From positions 2,232,001-2,296,000 of the forward strand of contig NC_089189.1 of the NCBI RefSeq assembly GCF_947507565.1: 64,000 bases of DNA. The letters run 5' to 3'. The DNA comes from Oscarella lobularis. Taxonomy: Eukaryota > Porifera > Homoscleromorpha > Homosclerophorida > Oscarellidae. The notes below the pieces were generated by a model. It had not been told where the DNA came from and searched no databases. It saw only the letters and a program-made list of their open reading frames with translations. Of this stretch, positions 27,319 to 38,398 are shown piece by piece (the first letter of the stretch is position 1; every line of letters begins with the position of its first letter). The position numbers and the translations under genes are program-made.

Positions 27319-28799
27319 AATAAAGGGGATATTTAGTACGGTAGGGGAGTACTCGGGTTGGAAGAAGGAATAAAGTGAATTTACTTTTGTGAGAGGGCAG
27401 GCGATTCAGCCCATTCAAACCCCTGGAGCCTGACCTATTAATGTCAGGCAACCCTCTCACACGGCGTAGCTATCTTTCTTCTTTCCTCTACCTCCTTTTT
27501 CTAGAAGAAAGAAAAAAATGTAGAAGTATATATGCCCCGTATCAATGATGAAATTCCTTTCACAAATTTACTTGCATTCTTGTGACGTGCTGTTGAAATC
27601 ATTAAAAGTTCCCTATGTTTGTAAAAGGCAGTAAGGAAAGGAATTACATTTTAATAAAATTTCCAACTTAACTTTAAGTTTTTGAGGCTGAATAAAAAGG
27701 ATTCAGTGAATAAGTAAATAAAATAAATGTAATAATTTTTACCTCGTTTACAAAATCGTTCTTTTTCATCTTGATTAAAATTTAGATACACTTCAGATGA
27801 CGCAGAAATGAGTCGGAGCAGAGCGCCGCAGTTTTACATGCTTCCAACTCGTTGTCGTCTACAAGACCGGCTTCTTGTTCGATGTCCCTGTCCTTGAGAT
27901 CTGGAGTGTTACGAGTTGCTTCGTCGTTGCTCTCTCCTTTCCCGTACGTTGCCAAGCGACGACAACGAGAATGTAAAGTTCTAAAAGCTAATTATTTCAT
28001 TACTTTGACCAAGAGTACGACAACATACCTCATTGGGGGGGGGGGGGGGGGGGGGGTCGTTTCTTTTGAGCCTTTGGACAATTCAAATTCTTCAACCCAT
28101 TATCTTCTTTCTTCAGGCCACTTTGACGGCCACTTACATTATCACTACTTTTTTTCATTTATACAGACTACAAAAAAATTGGCAAGATAAACTATAAATC
28201 AAAAGGCATTAATAAAAATTTTGTGTAAAAGGCACGTGTACACAGGGAGAAATGCATACGCGAGGGCCCTTTATCCCAAGGGCTTCCCAACGCGAGGCCC
28301 CTTCATTCCTATTCTATATTAATTAATTAATTAATTAATTATGAAGAAGAAGAAGAAGACATGAAATGATGATGATGATACTAAATGATGATGATGACAT
28401 TGATGATATAGGGGCGGTTAGCAAGAGTGTTGCACGTGTTTAGCTGAAGTGTGGGACCCCTAAAGCTTTGGTGGATGCTTCCTGTATCGTCTATACATCT
28501 CTTTTAGTATCCTAAATGCACCACTGCTTCTTTTTCCCTATTCTATATTCTTCCCTATTCATAACGCACGCCCATTCGCCGGAACGGGGTGCGTCATCGC
28601 GAGCGGCTCGAAACCTCTAACTACAAAAGTCGCTAAAAATAGCCGCTCGCCAAAACGGAAATGACGTAACACGACTTCACCAACAAAACACACACGAACA
28701 ACACTCAAAGGATTCTCTAAGGCGGGGGGGACGATTATCGTTTAGACATTAGTCCTAGCTAGCGTTGTGCGTGGATGGAATGCGCTTGGGGGCCCCGGC
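27319..28799. other. Gene-free transition with simple repeats
   Basis: This is unique sequence after the satellites. It holds a fold-back element at 27389-27460, a run of 22 consecutive G at 28035-28056, an (AATT)n tract from about 28318, and then (GAA)n and (GAT)n-like microsatellites to about 28410. An open frame at 27852-28190 crosses the G run and codes for a poly-glycine stretch, so I do not accept it as a gene. I recognise no protein or RNA gene here. Confidence 0.6.
27389..27460. repeat. 72-nt fold-back element with nested stems
   Basis: The outer arms GTGAGAGGG (27389-27397) and CCCTCTCAC (27452-27460) are perfectly complementary. Inside them, GCCTGAC (27428-27434) and GTCAGGC (27443-27449) form a second perfect stem around an 8-nt loop, and CAGG/CCTG can form a third short stem. 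The 72-nt length recalls a tRNA, but no T-loop consensus or 7-bp acceptor is present on either strand, so I call it only a structured element. Confidence 0.5.
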
Positions 28800-29410
28800 C
28801 TAGAGGATAAACACGCACCCACACAAACATGCACGCGTACGCGAGAAACAAACGCGCGCGAGCGAAAAACAGGAGCTACAAATTCCCCCGCTTACCTTGC
28901 GACGTCCTCTTCGCTCCGATGAGCTCTTCGATCTTCGTTCTCCTCGTCGGCGCGTCGTGTCGTCGCGCGTTCGCCGCGTCCACGCGCGTGCGAACGATCT
29001 GGAAGGAGAATTCGACGCCTGCATAGCGAATAGACGCGATTGGCTTACCGTTTCGGCGTTGGAGAGACGCGTGCTTCGTGCGTGCCTCGCGCGCGTTCTC
29101 TCGCGCGATCTGCACAAAGGGACGCTGCAATTGCACGCGAGCACTCTGGCTGCATGGACTTACCGCGATGCGCTGTGTGGCTTCGACGTTCGCCACGTCG
29201 TCCAGCCGAATGAGTCCGGACACGCGCTCGCGAGAGAATGAAATTTTGTGTGCGATGCGCTCTCCCTTGGTGCGCGAGGCGTCAAACGGCCGACCAATGG
29301 GATGACGCGCTGCTTCGGCGTAATTAGTGTTTGGCAGCTGCGAGCGATTCGATTAGATGAGAAAGTAATTTGACCAGTGTTCCGTGTCTGCGGTATTACG
29401 TTCGCCAAAT
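28700..29410 (-). other. Possible small spliced transcription unit, CpG-rich
   Basis: On the minus strand three strong donors (GTAAGT at 29163, GTAAGC at 29048, GTAAGC at 28895) can be paired with acceptors to give exons 29164-~29408, 29049-29109, 28896-29018 and one beginning at 28799. Two reading frames stay open through these joins: one starts at an ATG at 29408 and becomes Arg/Ser-rich, the other contains VEFSFQIVRTRVD and KIEELIGAKRTSQ. Neither resembles a family I know. The intron 29019-29048 would be only 30 bp, shorter than any other in the window, which weakens the model. The sequence is very CpG-rich, and such DNA favours long chance frames. Confidence 0.25.
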
Positions 29411-29629
29411 ATGGTCATTTCCGGTTACGCCCAAGAAAGGTGGAATAAAATCCGCCTACACACTGACGTTTTTGCTAGCTGGTTATTTTAACGTCTGCTG
29501 ACCTTTGCTGCACGAAAGACCAAGGACGTAATCATAACGATATTCTGATGTAGTAAGGGGTACTTTTCTAGTTGTTTATTTAATTAAGAAATAAAAAGAA
29601 ATAAAAACGAAACAAAAAATATTTAAAAA

Positions 29630-30041
29630 ATTCTTGTCTGAAATGCCTTCGGTCGATCGGCTTTGAGCTGACTGTTCCAATATCTGAGAACAAGTGATGA
29701 ATTTTGCAGGGGGATTCTCCTCGCACATACACATACGTCTGTGTCCTCTAAGGCAGAAGATGTGTTCAGAAAACCTATAAGATTAATTATTATTTTAATA
29801 ATATTGTGTCAATATTTTCAGAGATTGTCTACTTACTGACTACGGATATGTAGACTGCGCACGTGAGGCTGACCCGTTTCTCAAACTGAAAAATCAAAGA
29901 TGACGTATTGAGCCACCAGACACACCCCCTTAGGAAAAAATCGATTTGTACTCTGCATGAACTTTAGCTTACTTTTTCGTCTTCCTTTCGCTTTGTTTGC
30001 CGTTTGCTTCTCGTCCTGTGGTCGATTGGAGGACGCCATTG
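29630..30041 (-). other. Possible short spliced ORF (about 70 aa)
   Basis: A minus-strand ATG at 30041 opens a lysine-rich stretch (MASSNRPQDEKQTANKAKG) that ends at a good donor, AAAAA|GTAAGC. Downstream acceptors GCGCAG and CTGCCTTAG and a donor CA|GTAAGT allow an in-frame continuation to a stop near 29630. The product is unrecognised and may be a chance combination. Listed because the splice signals are consensus and the intron phases agree. Confidence 0.2.
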
Positions 30042-30429
30042 TCCGTTTTCGCCCATATGGACATGCGGGTTTTTCTGCAGCGAACCTACGCGAAAAAAGC
30101 CTCGATCGTTGCAAATTAGGCAGTAGAGGCTGCTCGATCCAACTACGTAGCTACGTAGGAGTGATTTAGCTGTCGAGAACGGTCCTCGAGGCGAAAGCGG
30201 CGTCGATCGATCCGATTCTAGCGAACAGACATTTTTTCTCAGCGAACGCGCTAGTCTATCGTACACGTCGGGTTCTTACTTGGATAATCTATGCTAAGCG
30301 TGTGTCGCGAAACGAGAAACGAAGCCGAAAAGAAGAAGAAAGGCGATCGCGAGTCTTTCTCCGCCATCTTGAACGCCATGACGCGCCATGACGTCACGCG
30401 AGCAGCATGAATCATTAGCTTGCATCATT

Positions 30430-31277
30430 TCATTGCCTAAAATAAATTGCTGACTCGACTGCCGACAGCAAAACGCGTCAAACCGGTATTGAAACCGGTT
30501 TGCGTTTGCGCGAGAAATTTCGAACCAATCAAAGCGCTAGCTGAGCCCCACGTGACTCCAACGAACCAATGATCGCGCTGGGGTGGAGCTACGCTGTTAG
30601 AAAGCAAAGCGCACAACCGATCCCCTTCCGTTGCGGCTGAGGGTGGATGCGACGCGGTTCGCTGCGTCTCGTCCTTGATCGGATCGGCTCGGGGGAAGAC
30701 AAAAGGCAAGTCTGGGTTGTTGGATCAGCGTGGCCCACGGATTAATCCGTGCCGGAGCCTTAGGCAGGGCGAAGGGGGGCTTCGGCCTCGGTACGCGCAC
30801 TGGGTATAAAGGTCGCCAAAGTCTTATTGTTGCCAACAAGTACGGCCCGCGCTAGGCTCGAGCGGGCACGACTTGGAGGGGGTGTTCATTACGGTCTGGT
30901 TGCCGGCACTTATCTCACCCGATGGCACGATTAGACGGAGGATGACCTGGCTCAGGAGACTTCAACTTGGGCATTGCACTGCCTTTCTTGTCGACTCCTA
31001 CAAACAGTGGTCGGCCGCTTCTCCACTTCCGCAAGCCTCGGTTCTTCCTAGGAACATGTACCGAAAGGTTTGGTACCAGCGCGCCGGGGGACTTCGGCAT
31101 TTAGGGGCCGACTCTCATCCAGGCGGGTACTGATCGGAGTGGCCCGTGACGTCGTAACTGCCCGATACTTTTTGGAACCGGTGGTCATCGCTTTGCGGTG
31201 GCTGCCATGAGCTACGAAAGCGTCCGAACCTCCCCGCGGTGTAGCTCGGGTAACGCTAATACGGACGCACGAAGAAA
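30430..31277 (+). other. GC-rich island with TATA box and splice donor
   Basis: A stretch clearly more GC-rich than its surroundings. GGGTATAAAGG places a TATA box at 30805-30810, and a consensus donor AAAG|GTACGT lies at 31277/31278. This could be the promoter and first (leader) exon of the MITD1-like fragment that follows on the same strand. The open frames inside (30873-31133 on +, 30437-30839 on -) show no family resemblance. I tested by eye for 5S, U6, 7SL and 7SK hallmarks and saw none. Confidence 0.35.
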
Positions 31278-31445
31278 GGTACGTAAAACGATAGTTTGAC
31301 AGAGACTAATAGGATTTTTTAGATTGCGCGACGAAGGAGAATGACGATCGAAGGAAGAAAAGTCGTTAGACACGTTAGATTTTAGCTAGATAAGGATTTT
31401 TTAATGCATGAGTGTCTACAATCGTTTTCTATGTGGAAATAAAAC

Positions 31446-31750
31446 GTGCGCAAATTGAATATTTTGCCGTCGCGTAGTTCGATCAATCTCCACGCGAATT
31501 TTCGCGCACGCACGCTATCGCGGAAACGTACGCACGATTTCGTCGGTCCCGCAAGTCGATTACGACGAACTGCCGAGCTCAATCGAGGCGAAAAATGCGT
31601 CGAAGCACTCGCCTGCTATCGAGAAGGAGTTCTACTCGTGATCGGCGCCGTAAAAAGTCAGTTAGGAGTGTATCTGCTTTTTTGATCGATCGATTTCTGC
31701 GTTTTCTAGCATCGAAGAACGGCGAAAAAGCGACTGGATTGCGCGACTAA
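31446..31750 (+). pseudogene. Truncated MITD1-like fragment (MIT domain)
   Basis: The frame 31446-31656 ends with a segment typical of MIT domains: ASRLRRTAELN, then EALACYREGVLLVIGAVK. In MITD1 and VPS4-type proteins this helix-turn-helix binds ESCRT-III tails. A donor (AAAA|GTCAGT) and the acceptor TTTTCTAG join it in phase to 31710-31750. That continuation (SKNGEKATGLRD) resembles the MITD1 linker, but it meets an in-frame TAA at 31748-31750, directly before a GTAAGG donor. The MITD1 phospholipase-like C-terminal domain is absent from the 245 bp left before the neighbouring gene. I read this as a broken or 3'-truncated copy. The assignment rests on pattern recognition only, and the true 5' end is not resolved. 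It could instead be a live gene with distant exons. Confidence 0.42.
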
Positions 31751-31995
31751 GTAAGGAAGTACGTTTCGGTTTCGCGCAGATTATTAGTCAATGCCTAATG
31801 AGGATAATAGATGAAGTAAAGTTTCATTGGATAGATATTTCACTCCGTGACGTCATATAAACGTGGGTGCAGCGAACAAGATCCGGAACACGCTTTTTTA
31901 TGTATTTTATGTATTTATCATTGAGGAGAGACGTGATTAAATAATTTTGAAACGTGCCCAAGAGTGAGAAAAAGGAATACACAGTGATTGGTTAA

Positions 31996-34900
31996 TTAAG
32001 ATAGTTTCGCCGCGTGTCTCTCCCTAATCGTCTTGAGATTAAAGAGAACACGCTCTTGACCCACTAAATTAAACTCCGACTCCAACTCCCCAACACGAAC
32101 TCCATATCGACCCGATTTAATAGCCTGGACACCGTCTCCATCAACGCTAGCTAAGACGAGAGGCGGAACGGACAGATGAACAGTCGTCGATTCACCAGGA
32201 GCAAGACGAACGCGTTGAAAACCAAACAACTCCTTTAGCGGACCGCCAGGATAAGGCGGACTCGTGAGAAAAGCCAGAACCACATCGTCTCCAAGCATAG
32301 AACCAGTATTCGTAACCACGACCGTATAATTAATAGGAGAACGAATAACGTCATCAATATTATAATTGACAACGTCTGACGTCAAGGATGACCAGTTGTA
32401 TGAAAAACTCGTATAGGATAAGCCGTAGCCGAACTCCCAGAGCGCTTTCCCCGCGTAGTAGCGATACGTAATTCCCCCATTATCACTCAGACTCATATCG
32501 AACATACTCCGCTTATTGACAAAATCAGACGGGTATACCGTCACAGGAAGACGCCCAGCCGGACTGATTTTACCCAATAGAACGTCAGCTATAGCGTCAC
32601 CACCCATTTCGCCCGGATAAAACGCTTCCACGATAGCAGGGACATGGTCTTGTATCCACGATACCGCAAGGGGGCCCCCGTTTATTAGAACGACTACAGT
32701 GGGCTTACCGGCGGCGTAAACGGCTTCTACGAGGTCGTTTTGCGAACCGGGGAGGTCCAAGACGGTGCGATCTTTTCCCTCGCTTTCCTGAGTTTCGTCC
32801 AAGCCGACGAAAATTATGACGACATCGCTGGTTTTCGCCGCGGCGACGGCATCCTTGATCATTGATGTGTCGTTTGCGTCGATTTTGCAGCCTTGAGCGT
32901 ATTTAATTTTATCGGGTCCGAGGATTTTTTCTAGGGCTTGAAGTGGGGAGTGCGAGTCGACGAGGGTATTGGTGCCGTGGTAGTTGCTTAGCATTGCCTG
33001 CGTTGCGTTCGCGTGGGGTCCGATGAGGGCTAGGGTCTTGATCTGGGTATAGTTATTGTGTAGGATAAGCGGGTTTTATTGGGTGACCGGTTTACCTTTT
33101 TTGCGTCTAGAGGGAGTAGATTACCGTCGTTTTTGAGGAGGACTATCATTTGCTGAGCCGCTTCGTAGGCGAGTTGTCTCGCATCGGACGTGTCTACGAC
33201 CTCAGGACCCAAACTCTACGCGAACAAAGAGGAAAACAACGTGAGAACGCCTCCAGAAAAAAAATCAAAGTCTATAAGCAATTACAATGTATTATAACAA
33301 ATAAAATGTAGTCAAATTTTACCAACATTTTTAAATAATTTATCGATTAAATGACTGTTTTGCAGAAGAATCTATCGCACTTAAAATTTGAACACTATTC
33401 TAAAGTAAATAAATTGATTAATTAATTAGCTAAGTATAGATCGTTCCACAGAAGAATTAATAAACTAATCCATGACTATTGACGTCAGCAATAGACATCT
33501 AATCGTATTTAGGAGTACTTACCTTATATGAAACAAGTTCCGGTGGGTCTAGTTCCCCTAGTCGTATAAATTCCCTATAAATTCGATACGACGCTTCGGT
33601 GATCGCCGCTTCCGGCACGCTTCCATTCTCCACAGCCGCGTTAAGATTCTCCGAATAGAATCTCCCACAATTCATATCGCAGCCACCAAGAACGGCGACC
33701 CGACACGTATCATTCGAATTCTTCGTATAATTATGATGATTCTCAATATTGCTAACCGCGCCGCAATCGCTCACGAAAAACCCGTCGAAGCCCCACTCGC
33801 CTCTCGCAATATCATTCTGAAATAACGAATTCGCGCAACTCGGAACGCCGTTGACGGAATTATACGAACACATGATCGATCGAACGCGCGCACGTTCGAC
33901 GCAACTCCGAAAGGGAACCCAATAATAATCGACTAAATCCTGATCGGTAACGCGCGCGTCGAAATGATGTCGATCCGTCCCGTTCCAATTTTCCAAATCG
34001 TACGCGCTGAAGTGTTTACACGTGGAAATAATTTTTAAATATTTGGAATCGTCTATTGATTGGAGCCCTGTTGAATAATGGGCTACGTATTCCGCGGAGA
34101 GAAAGGGGTCTTCACCGGGGACTTCTTGCCCGCGGCCCCAACGGGGATCCCGGAATAAATTCACGTCTGGCGCCCAGAATGCGATACCCGCTATGCCCTG
34201 GTTGTGTAGAGAGCGCGCTTCTGTGGAGACTATTTCTCCAGCGAGGCTCCAAAGGGTGTGGTTAAACGTCGCGGCGAGGCCAAGGGCGTGGGGAAAGGAG
34301 GTTGGGCAGCCTGTACTCGCGTTGTTGGGCGATGAGCCGCAGCCCGTTTTGACGCCGTGGAGGCATTCACCGAAGAGGAATTCGGGGACGCCCAGGCGCG
34401 GTACGCCGCCGTTCGAGTGGCCGGCACCGTTGCTACGCTTGAGGCTCTCCATGCTTCGAGTCTGGGGAAGGGGAGAAAGAGAACTGTCGTTGATCACTAT
34501 TTACTAAATATGAAGGTCGTGACCTTCACGTCTAAGGGTTCAGACGTCCAATTCTATCGCCTCAAAAACTGTAGACCTCGTTCTCGCGCATCAAAACTGT
34601 GTGGCTTACGAGTTCTATCGCGTCAAAACTGTGTGACTAGTTCTCTTGCACATCAAAACTATTGCGATCGTTTTTTGCGCATAACACTAGTGGGTTTGCG
34701 CATCAAAACTATTGCGATCGTTTTTTGCGCATAAACCTAGTGGGTTTGCACATCAAAACTATTGCGATTGTTTTTTGCGCATAACACTAGTGGGTTTGCG
34801 CATCAAAACTATTGCGATCGTTTTTTGCGCATAAACCTAGTGGGTTTGCACATCAAAACTATTGCGATCGTTTTTTGCGAGAATAGTATAATGCAAGAGT

Positions 34901-35594
34901 GAATCTTATCTAACGTATGCGTAAGTGTGCGAATCTCTAACCTTTTCCACGTTCTCCAGGCGTGACACCAAATCTTTGGCTCGCGTTTCCGCGTCGAGGC
35001 TGCAATTGCAGTAGGGATATTGACTCGCTGGGCTCTCGCTGCAATTCGTACTGGAACCGGCGTCGAGACAAAGAGCCATATCAGCGCCGTAACGAAAAGT
35101 ATAATCGGTCTTATTGTAGAACCAGGATTGCGACGATTCGCCGTTACAGCGTCCCATTTCGACGTTCGTACCGGCCATTTTCCCGCCACTGTGCCCTTCA
35201 ACGCATCTTTTATTCATAAGACTTACAATTACTCCTGTAGTGGAATTATAAAGGAATTGCTGATTCCATGGTTTTGACGTCGGCGAATGAACCTAGAGTC
35301 GAATAAAATATAATTTCTATAGTCGATTCTTTTATTTACTTGGAGATTTGCTTCTGAGTCGTTGCTCCATTTTTCGATGTCGAGAACTTTGCTGTCGGCT
35401 CGGAGGCTAATGCGTCTGTTGGGATAGTCCCCTTGGTCGATTTTCCATTGCTGTCTCTTTGCGGAGGAGCCCTTGGGATTGCATTGCCACACTTGGACGT
35501 TGGTTCCCGTTACGATGGGCTCCAATGACGCGGGGACAATTATAATGTCTGAAACGATGCAAAGAAGGAAAAGATTGGAGGAGAAAGAGAGCAT
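31996..35594 (-). CDS. Secreted ricin-type lectin / GH3 beta-xylosidase-like enzyme
   Basis: Five exons: 35594-35340, 35292-34942, 34461-33523, 33215-33096 and 33042-31996, giving about 903 aa with all junctions in phase. Residues 1-16 are a hydrophobic signal peptide. Residues about 25-190 form a ricin-B-like beta-trefoil, with QxW-type motifs at RQQWKID and SSQSWFY and a diverged one at NQQFLY. Residues about 195-500 form the GH3 barrel (RLGVPEFLFGECLHGV, RDPRWGRGQEVPGEDPF, CKHFSAYDLENW). The predicted nucleophile is Asp at about 434 in VSDCGAV. The rest is the GH3 alpha/beta sandwich (SEGKDR holds the likely acid/base Glu) and a fibronectin-like C-terminal domain (GYGLSYTSFSY). It probably cleaves xylosides or related beta-glycosides outside the cell or in lysosomes, with the lectin docking it on glycan. 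Substrate is inferred from family resemblance to plant and fungal beta-xylosidases. Lectin domains are not usual in GH3 enzymes. Confidence 0.9.
34525..34892. repeat. 50-bp tandem repeat inside a GH3 gene intron
   Basis: The intron 34462-34941 is filled by copies of CATCAAAACTATTGCGATCG plus TTTTTTGCGCATAA and CTAGTGGGTTTGC. The start motif lies at 34651, 34701, 34751, 34801 and 34851, an exact 50-bp period. Copies alternate between CATAACACTAG and CATAAACCTAG, so a 100-bp dimer is being amplified. More diverged copies precede it from about 34550. Confidence 0.9.
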
Positions 35595-35852
35595 TATTGT
35601 AAGGAGTCTCTATCTCTCTGTCTCTGTTTTGAGTAAGAGTAGTCACGTGCGGATTTAAAAGGGAGCACGTGGGAAAATGTTTCTAAGGGAACGTGACGTC
35701 TAACTACAGGGACACTATATTTTAAAGTCAAAACAAAGAAGAGTTACCTAATTGGATTTCCCTGTCCCCTGTACGCTACTTACCAGTCGTCAAATCAAAG
35801 AGATGTATATATATATATTTGCTTTTGATGCAAATCTGCAATCTAAATCTTT

Positions 35853-36140
35853 GTCACGTGATTATATACAGTTCCTATGTACGCTAAGACGTTAAAGGGG
35901 TTTTCTCATGATATACTTATAGAAGGGCGTTCCCTTGACAACAAACCTGTTCACGTGATCAAAAAAAGTTTCTATATACTCTACGATGATTCAGGAGTTT
36001 TCTCCCACCTACGCTCCCTTGACAACGTACCTCATCACGTGATTAATAATAATAAAGTTTCTATATACGCTCTTATTGAATCAGTGAGGGTTTCTCTCAT
36101 GCAATTCCACCTACCTGTTTCCCATGACAACGTACCTGTA
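35853..36140. repeat. Three degenerate repeats carrying CACGTGAT E-boxes
   Basis: Between the GH3 gene and the CTDSPL2-like gene, three imperfect repeats of about 85-105 bp each begin with TCACGTGAT and continue with TATATAC-type and GACAAC(G)TACCT-type segments. CACGTG (canonical E-box) occurs at about 35854, 35953 and 36036, with another at 35668. This lies upstream of the GH3 start (minus strand) and downstream of the CTDSPL2-like stop. The frame at 35877-36212 is a by-product of these repeats and is not supported as a gene. Confidence 0.6.
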
Positions 36141-36228
36141 CTAAGCCTGAGACCTGAGAAGGAATTGTTTGGTGAACAAGAAGACTCCTCAGCTAAAAAT
36201 GACTACGACTAAAAAGCAGCGGCTCAGT

Positions 36229-37749
36229 TTAGGGCGGAAGCAATTCGTGCAAGCGATAGCGTTCTTCAATCAAAGGACGCACGTCACTACCCTGAGAAAA
36301 CAAAAACCAAAATACCTCAATAAATTAATCACGTATTGATTATTACCCCATCAATGATTTCCTGAAGAAACGGAATGAGACGCAAGAGACTGTCATCAGT
36401 TTCGTCTTCGAACCAACTTTCGATGGGAATCCCATTAGAAAGCTTAACGAAAATCAATAAATAATTAAAACTAAAATCGTTGACATCAACCTGGTATGCA
36501 AATGACGACGGAGAATTGTCTATGATGACGGTGTGCGCCAAATCGCGACCAAGAACGTGCAAATCCTTGATGTAGTTGCCTTGGACGTGAACGCAATGTT
36601 CGCGAAATAGACGATGTCTAAAAAATTATTTATCAACAATTTTTACATACGGGGACTTCTCACTTGACTAGTTTTCTGTTGGGGTCGAGGATGTTGAGAA
36701 GTTTGTCAGCGTACGCTCGGTGTGATGACGTAAAAACTATAACCTGTATAAAAGAATTAGATTAATTTTATTCATTAATTGAATGGGTGTGTGTGTGACC
36801 TCGAATTTTTTTGACATTTCCTTGAGAAAGAATTCAAAGTGGGGTCTCAATCGGACGTATATTTTATATTCCTTGTCGAAGAATTGAACGGGGAAGTGAA
36901 GGGAGGCGCCTTTCAATTCATCACAACTGCAATGAACCAAGGTCTCATCCTAAATAAAATAAAATAATTAATCTAATTAATTAATCCAATTATTTAATCT
37001 TACCAAATCTAAGACTAAGGAGAATTGAGGTGTGCTTCTCGTTTTGACAGGAAGAGCTATTTAATTAAACGCACAAATATTTAATTAATTATTAATTAAT
37101 CCTATTTGTTTACCTGGCTGTCTTTTTCTCATTTCTTCTGTCAGAGGTGGCAAGTTCTTTATCAGCCAAAATCTAGTTCACAAATCTTATTGATTCGATG
37201 GTGGAATCACGTGGTTTCTATATACGGGTCTATTGCTAGTGGTTCGTCAGCTGATGAGACGTCAGACGACTCTATTTCCTCTTGGGACTTTGATTCGTCT
37301 TCCTCAAAGCTAACGTCTTCATTTTCCGCTAAAACATATAAAGGTTATAGGATAAATAGTTTTAGAACTTCCTTTCCTTACATATATCTTCTCCTTCTTC
37401 CTGAGAAAAGTAATGAAGCACAGGAGAAAAAAACGAACCAAGAAGCGATGCCCTAAACAAAAAGATAATGCAACAATTAAATTTATATTGATTAATTAAA
37501 AATTATTAATTAAAAGTTTTAAATAGTGATAGACTTTTTGATAAGAAAATCACGTATGACGTACGTATGACGTACGTATGACGTATTCTAATTATACCTT
37601 GATGATGAAGGTTTTGCTGGTTTTTGTGCCGATGACGATATTAATTTGATTTTGGCTTTGGGGCCCCCTTTCGCCTTTTCTTTCGCTTTTCGCTTCGTTC
37701 TTGCTACGCTTCGACTTTCTTCTGACGTCGGCGTCGACGTTGGCGCCAT
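36229..37749 (-). CDS. CTDSPL2: CTDSPL2-like nuclear CTD small phosphatase (HAD family)
   Basis: Ten exons: 37749-37598, 37452-37382, 37328-37226, 37172-37114, 37056-37004, 36949-36800, 36743-36664, 36617-36491, 36442-36347 and 36291-36229, giving 317 aa with every phase matching. The N-terminus is basic and disordered, then [14 protein letters not shown] and an acidic tract, as in vertebrate CTDSPL2. The FCP1-type HAD domain has motif I DLDET (catalytic Asp 145 and 147, split by an intron between L and D), then [16 protein letters not shown], and motif IV IIIDNSP followed by [10 protein letters not shown]. It should remove phosphate from Ser/Thr in RNA polymerase II CTD-like or SMAD/FoxO-type substrates in the nucleus. 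The human protein is longer (466 aa) because of its N-terminal extension. Intron 1 carries a CGTATGACGTA repeat (three copies, 37553-37585). The gene is divergent from Kelch-kinase gene A, with 649 bp between start codons. Confidence 0.92.
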
Positions 37750-38398
37750 CTAAGGAGTAAAAAGCCCCGTAATAGGCGTTTCCCGCCCAAATCGACCCGG
37801 CGAACTGACTGAATTCGACGGTGCACGTGTAAGAAGCTTTCGAATCGATGTCAAGAAGCCCGTCGATCCTTGCGAATCGCCGTCAGCGCCGTTCGTCACA
37901 TGATCGTTGTCCTGCGTAGAAGGAACTTCCTCTTATCCGCTAAACTAGTACTTTACATGCTTTGCTCTTGTCAACCTTGTGACTGTGGTTGCTCTTCGAA
38001 GCCGTGCCGTCTTCCATTAGAAGAAGTTGAAGAGAACACGCAACATTAGCCCCAAAACACTAACGTACGCTAGCTATCCATGAGAAATACTCTACATCAA
38101 ATATTCGATAATGTAGCGGACACTAGAAAATTATTCTATATTTAAAAATCGACAGTCATTTTAAAAATACCTGCTTTTCGTTAGGATTCTAAAAATGTCG
38201 TCATCTTTTATACGGGCCTTTGTGTTTTGATCAGCCTTTTCTCTGAATCTCGGTTTGAACAAGAAAGAAAGCATGTACGAAGGTTTCTTTCTGCGGAAAC
38301 TTAGTCTCAGATTTAGTTCTCCTTTGAAAAATACGTTCCGCGATAGCAAAGTTCTCTTTTTAGCACCGAAACGTCAATCAAAGTTATCTAACGACGAC

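Noticed and set aside
27389-27460. tRNA gene
   Set aside because: Length fits, but there is no T-arm or D-arm consensus and the outer stem is 9 bp.
27852-28190. 112-codon open frame
   Set aside because: It runs through a 22-G tract, has low-complexity composition and no recognisable domain.
35877-36212. 111-codon open frame
   Set aside because: Lies entirely in the degenerate E-box repeats, with repeated peptide segments and no family resemblance.
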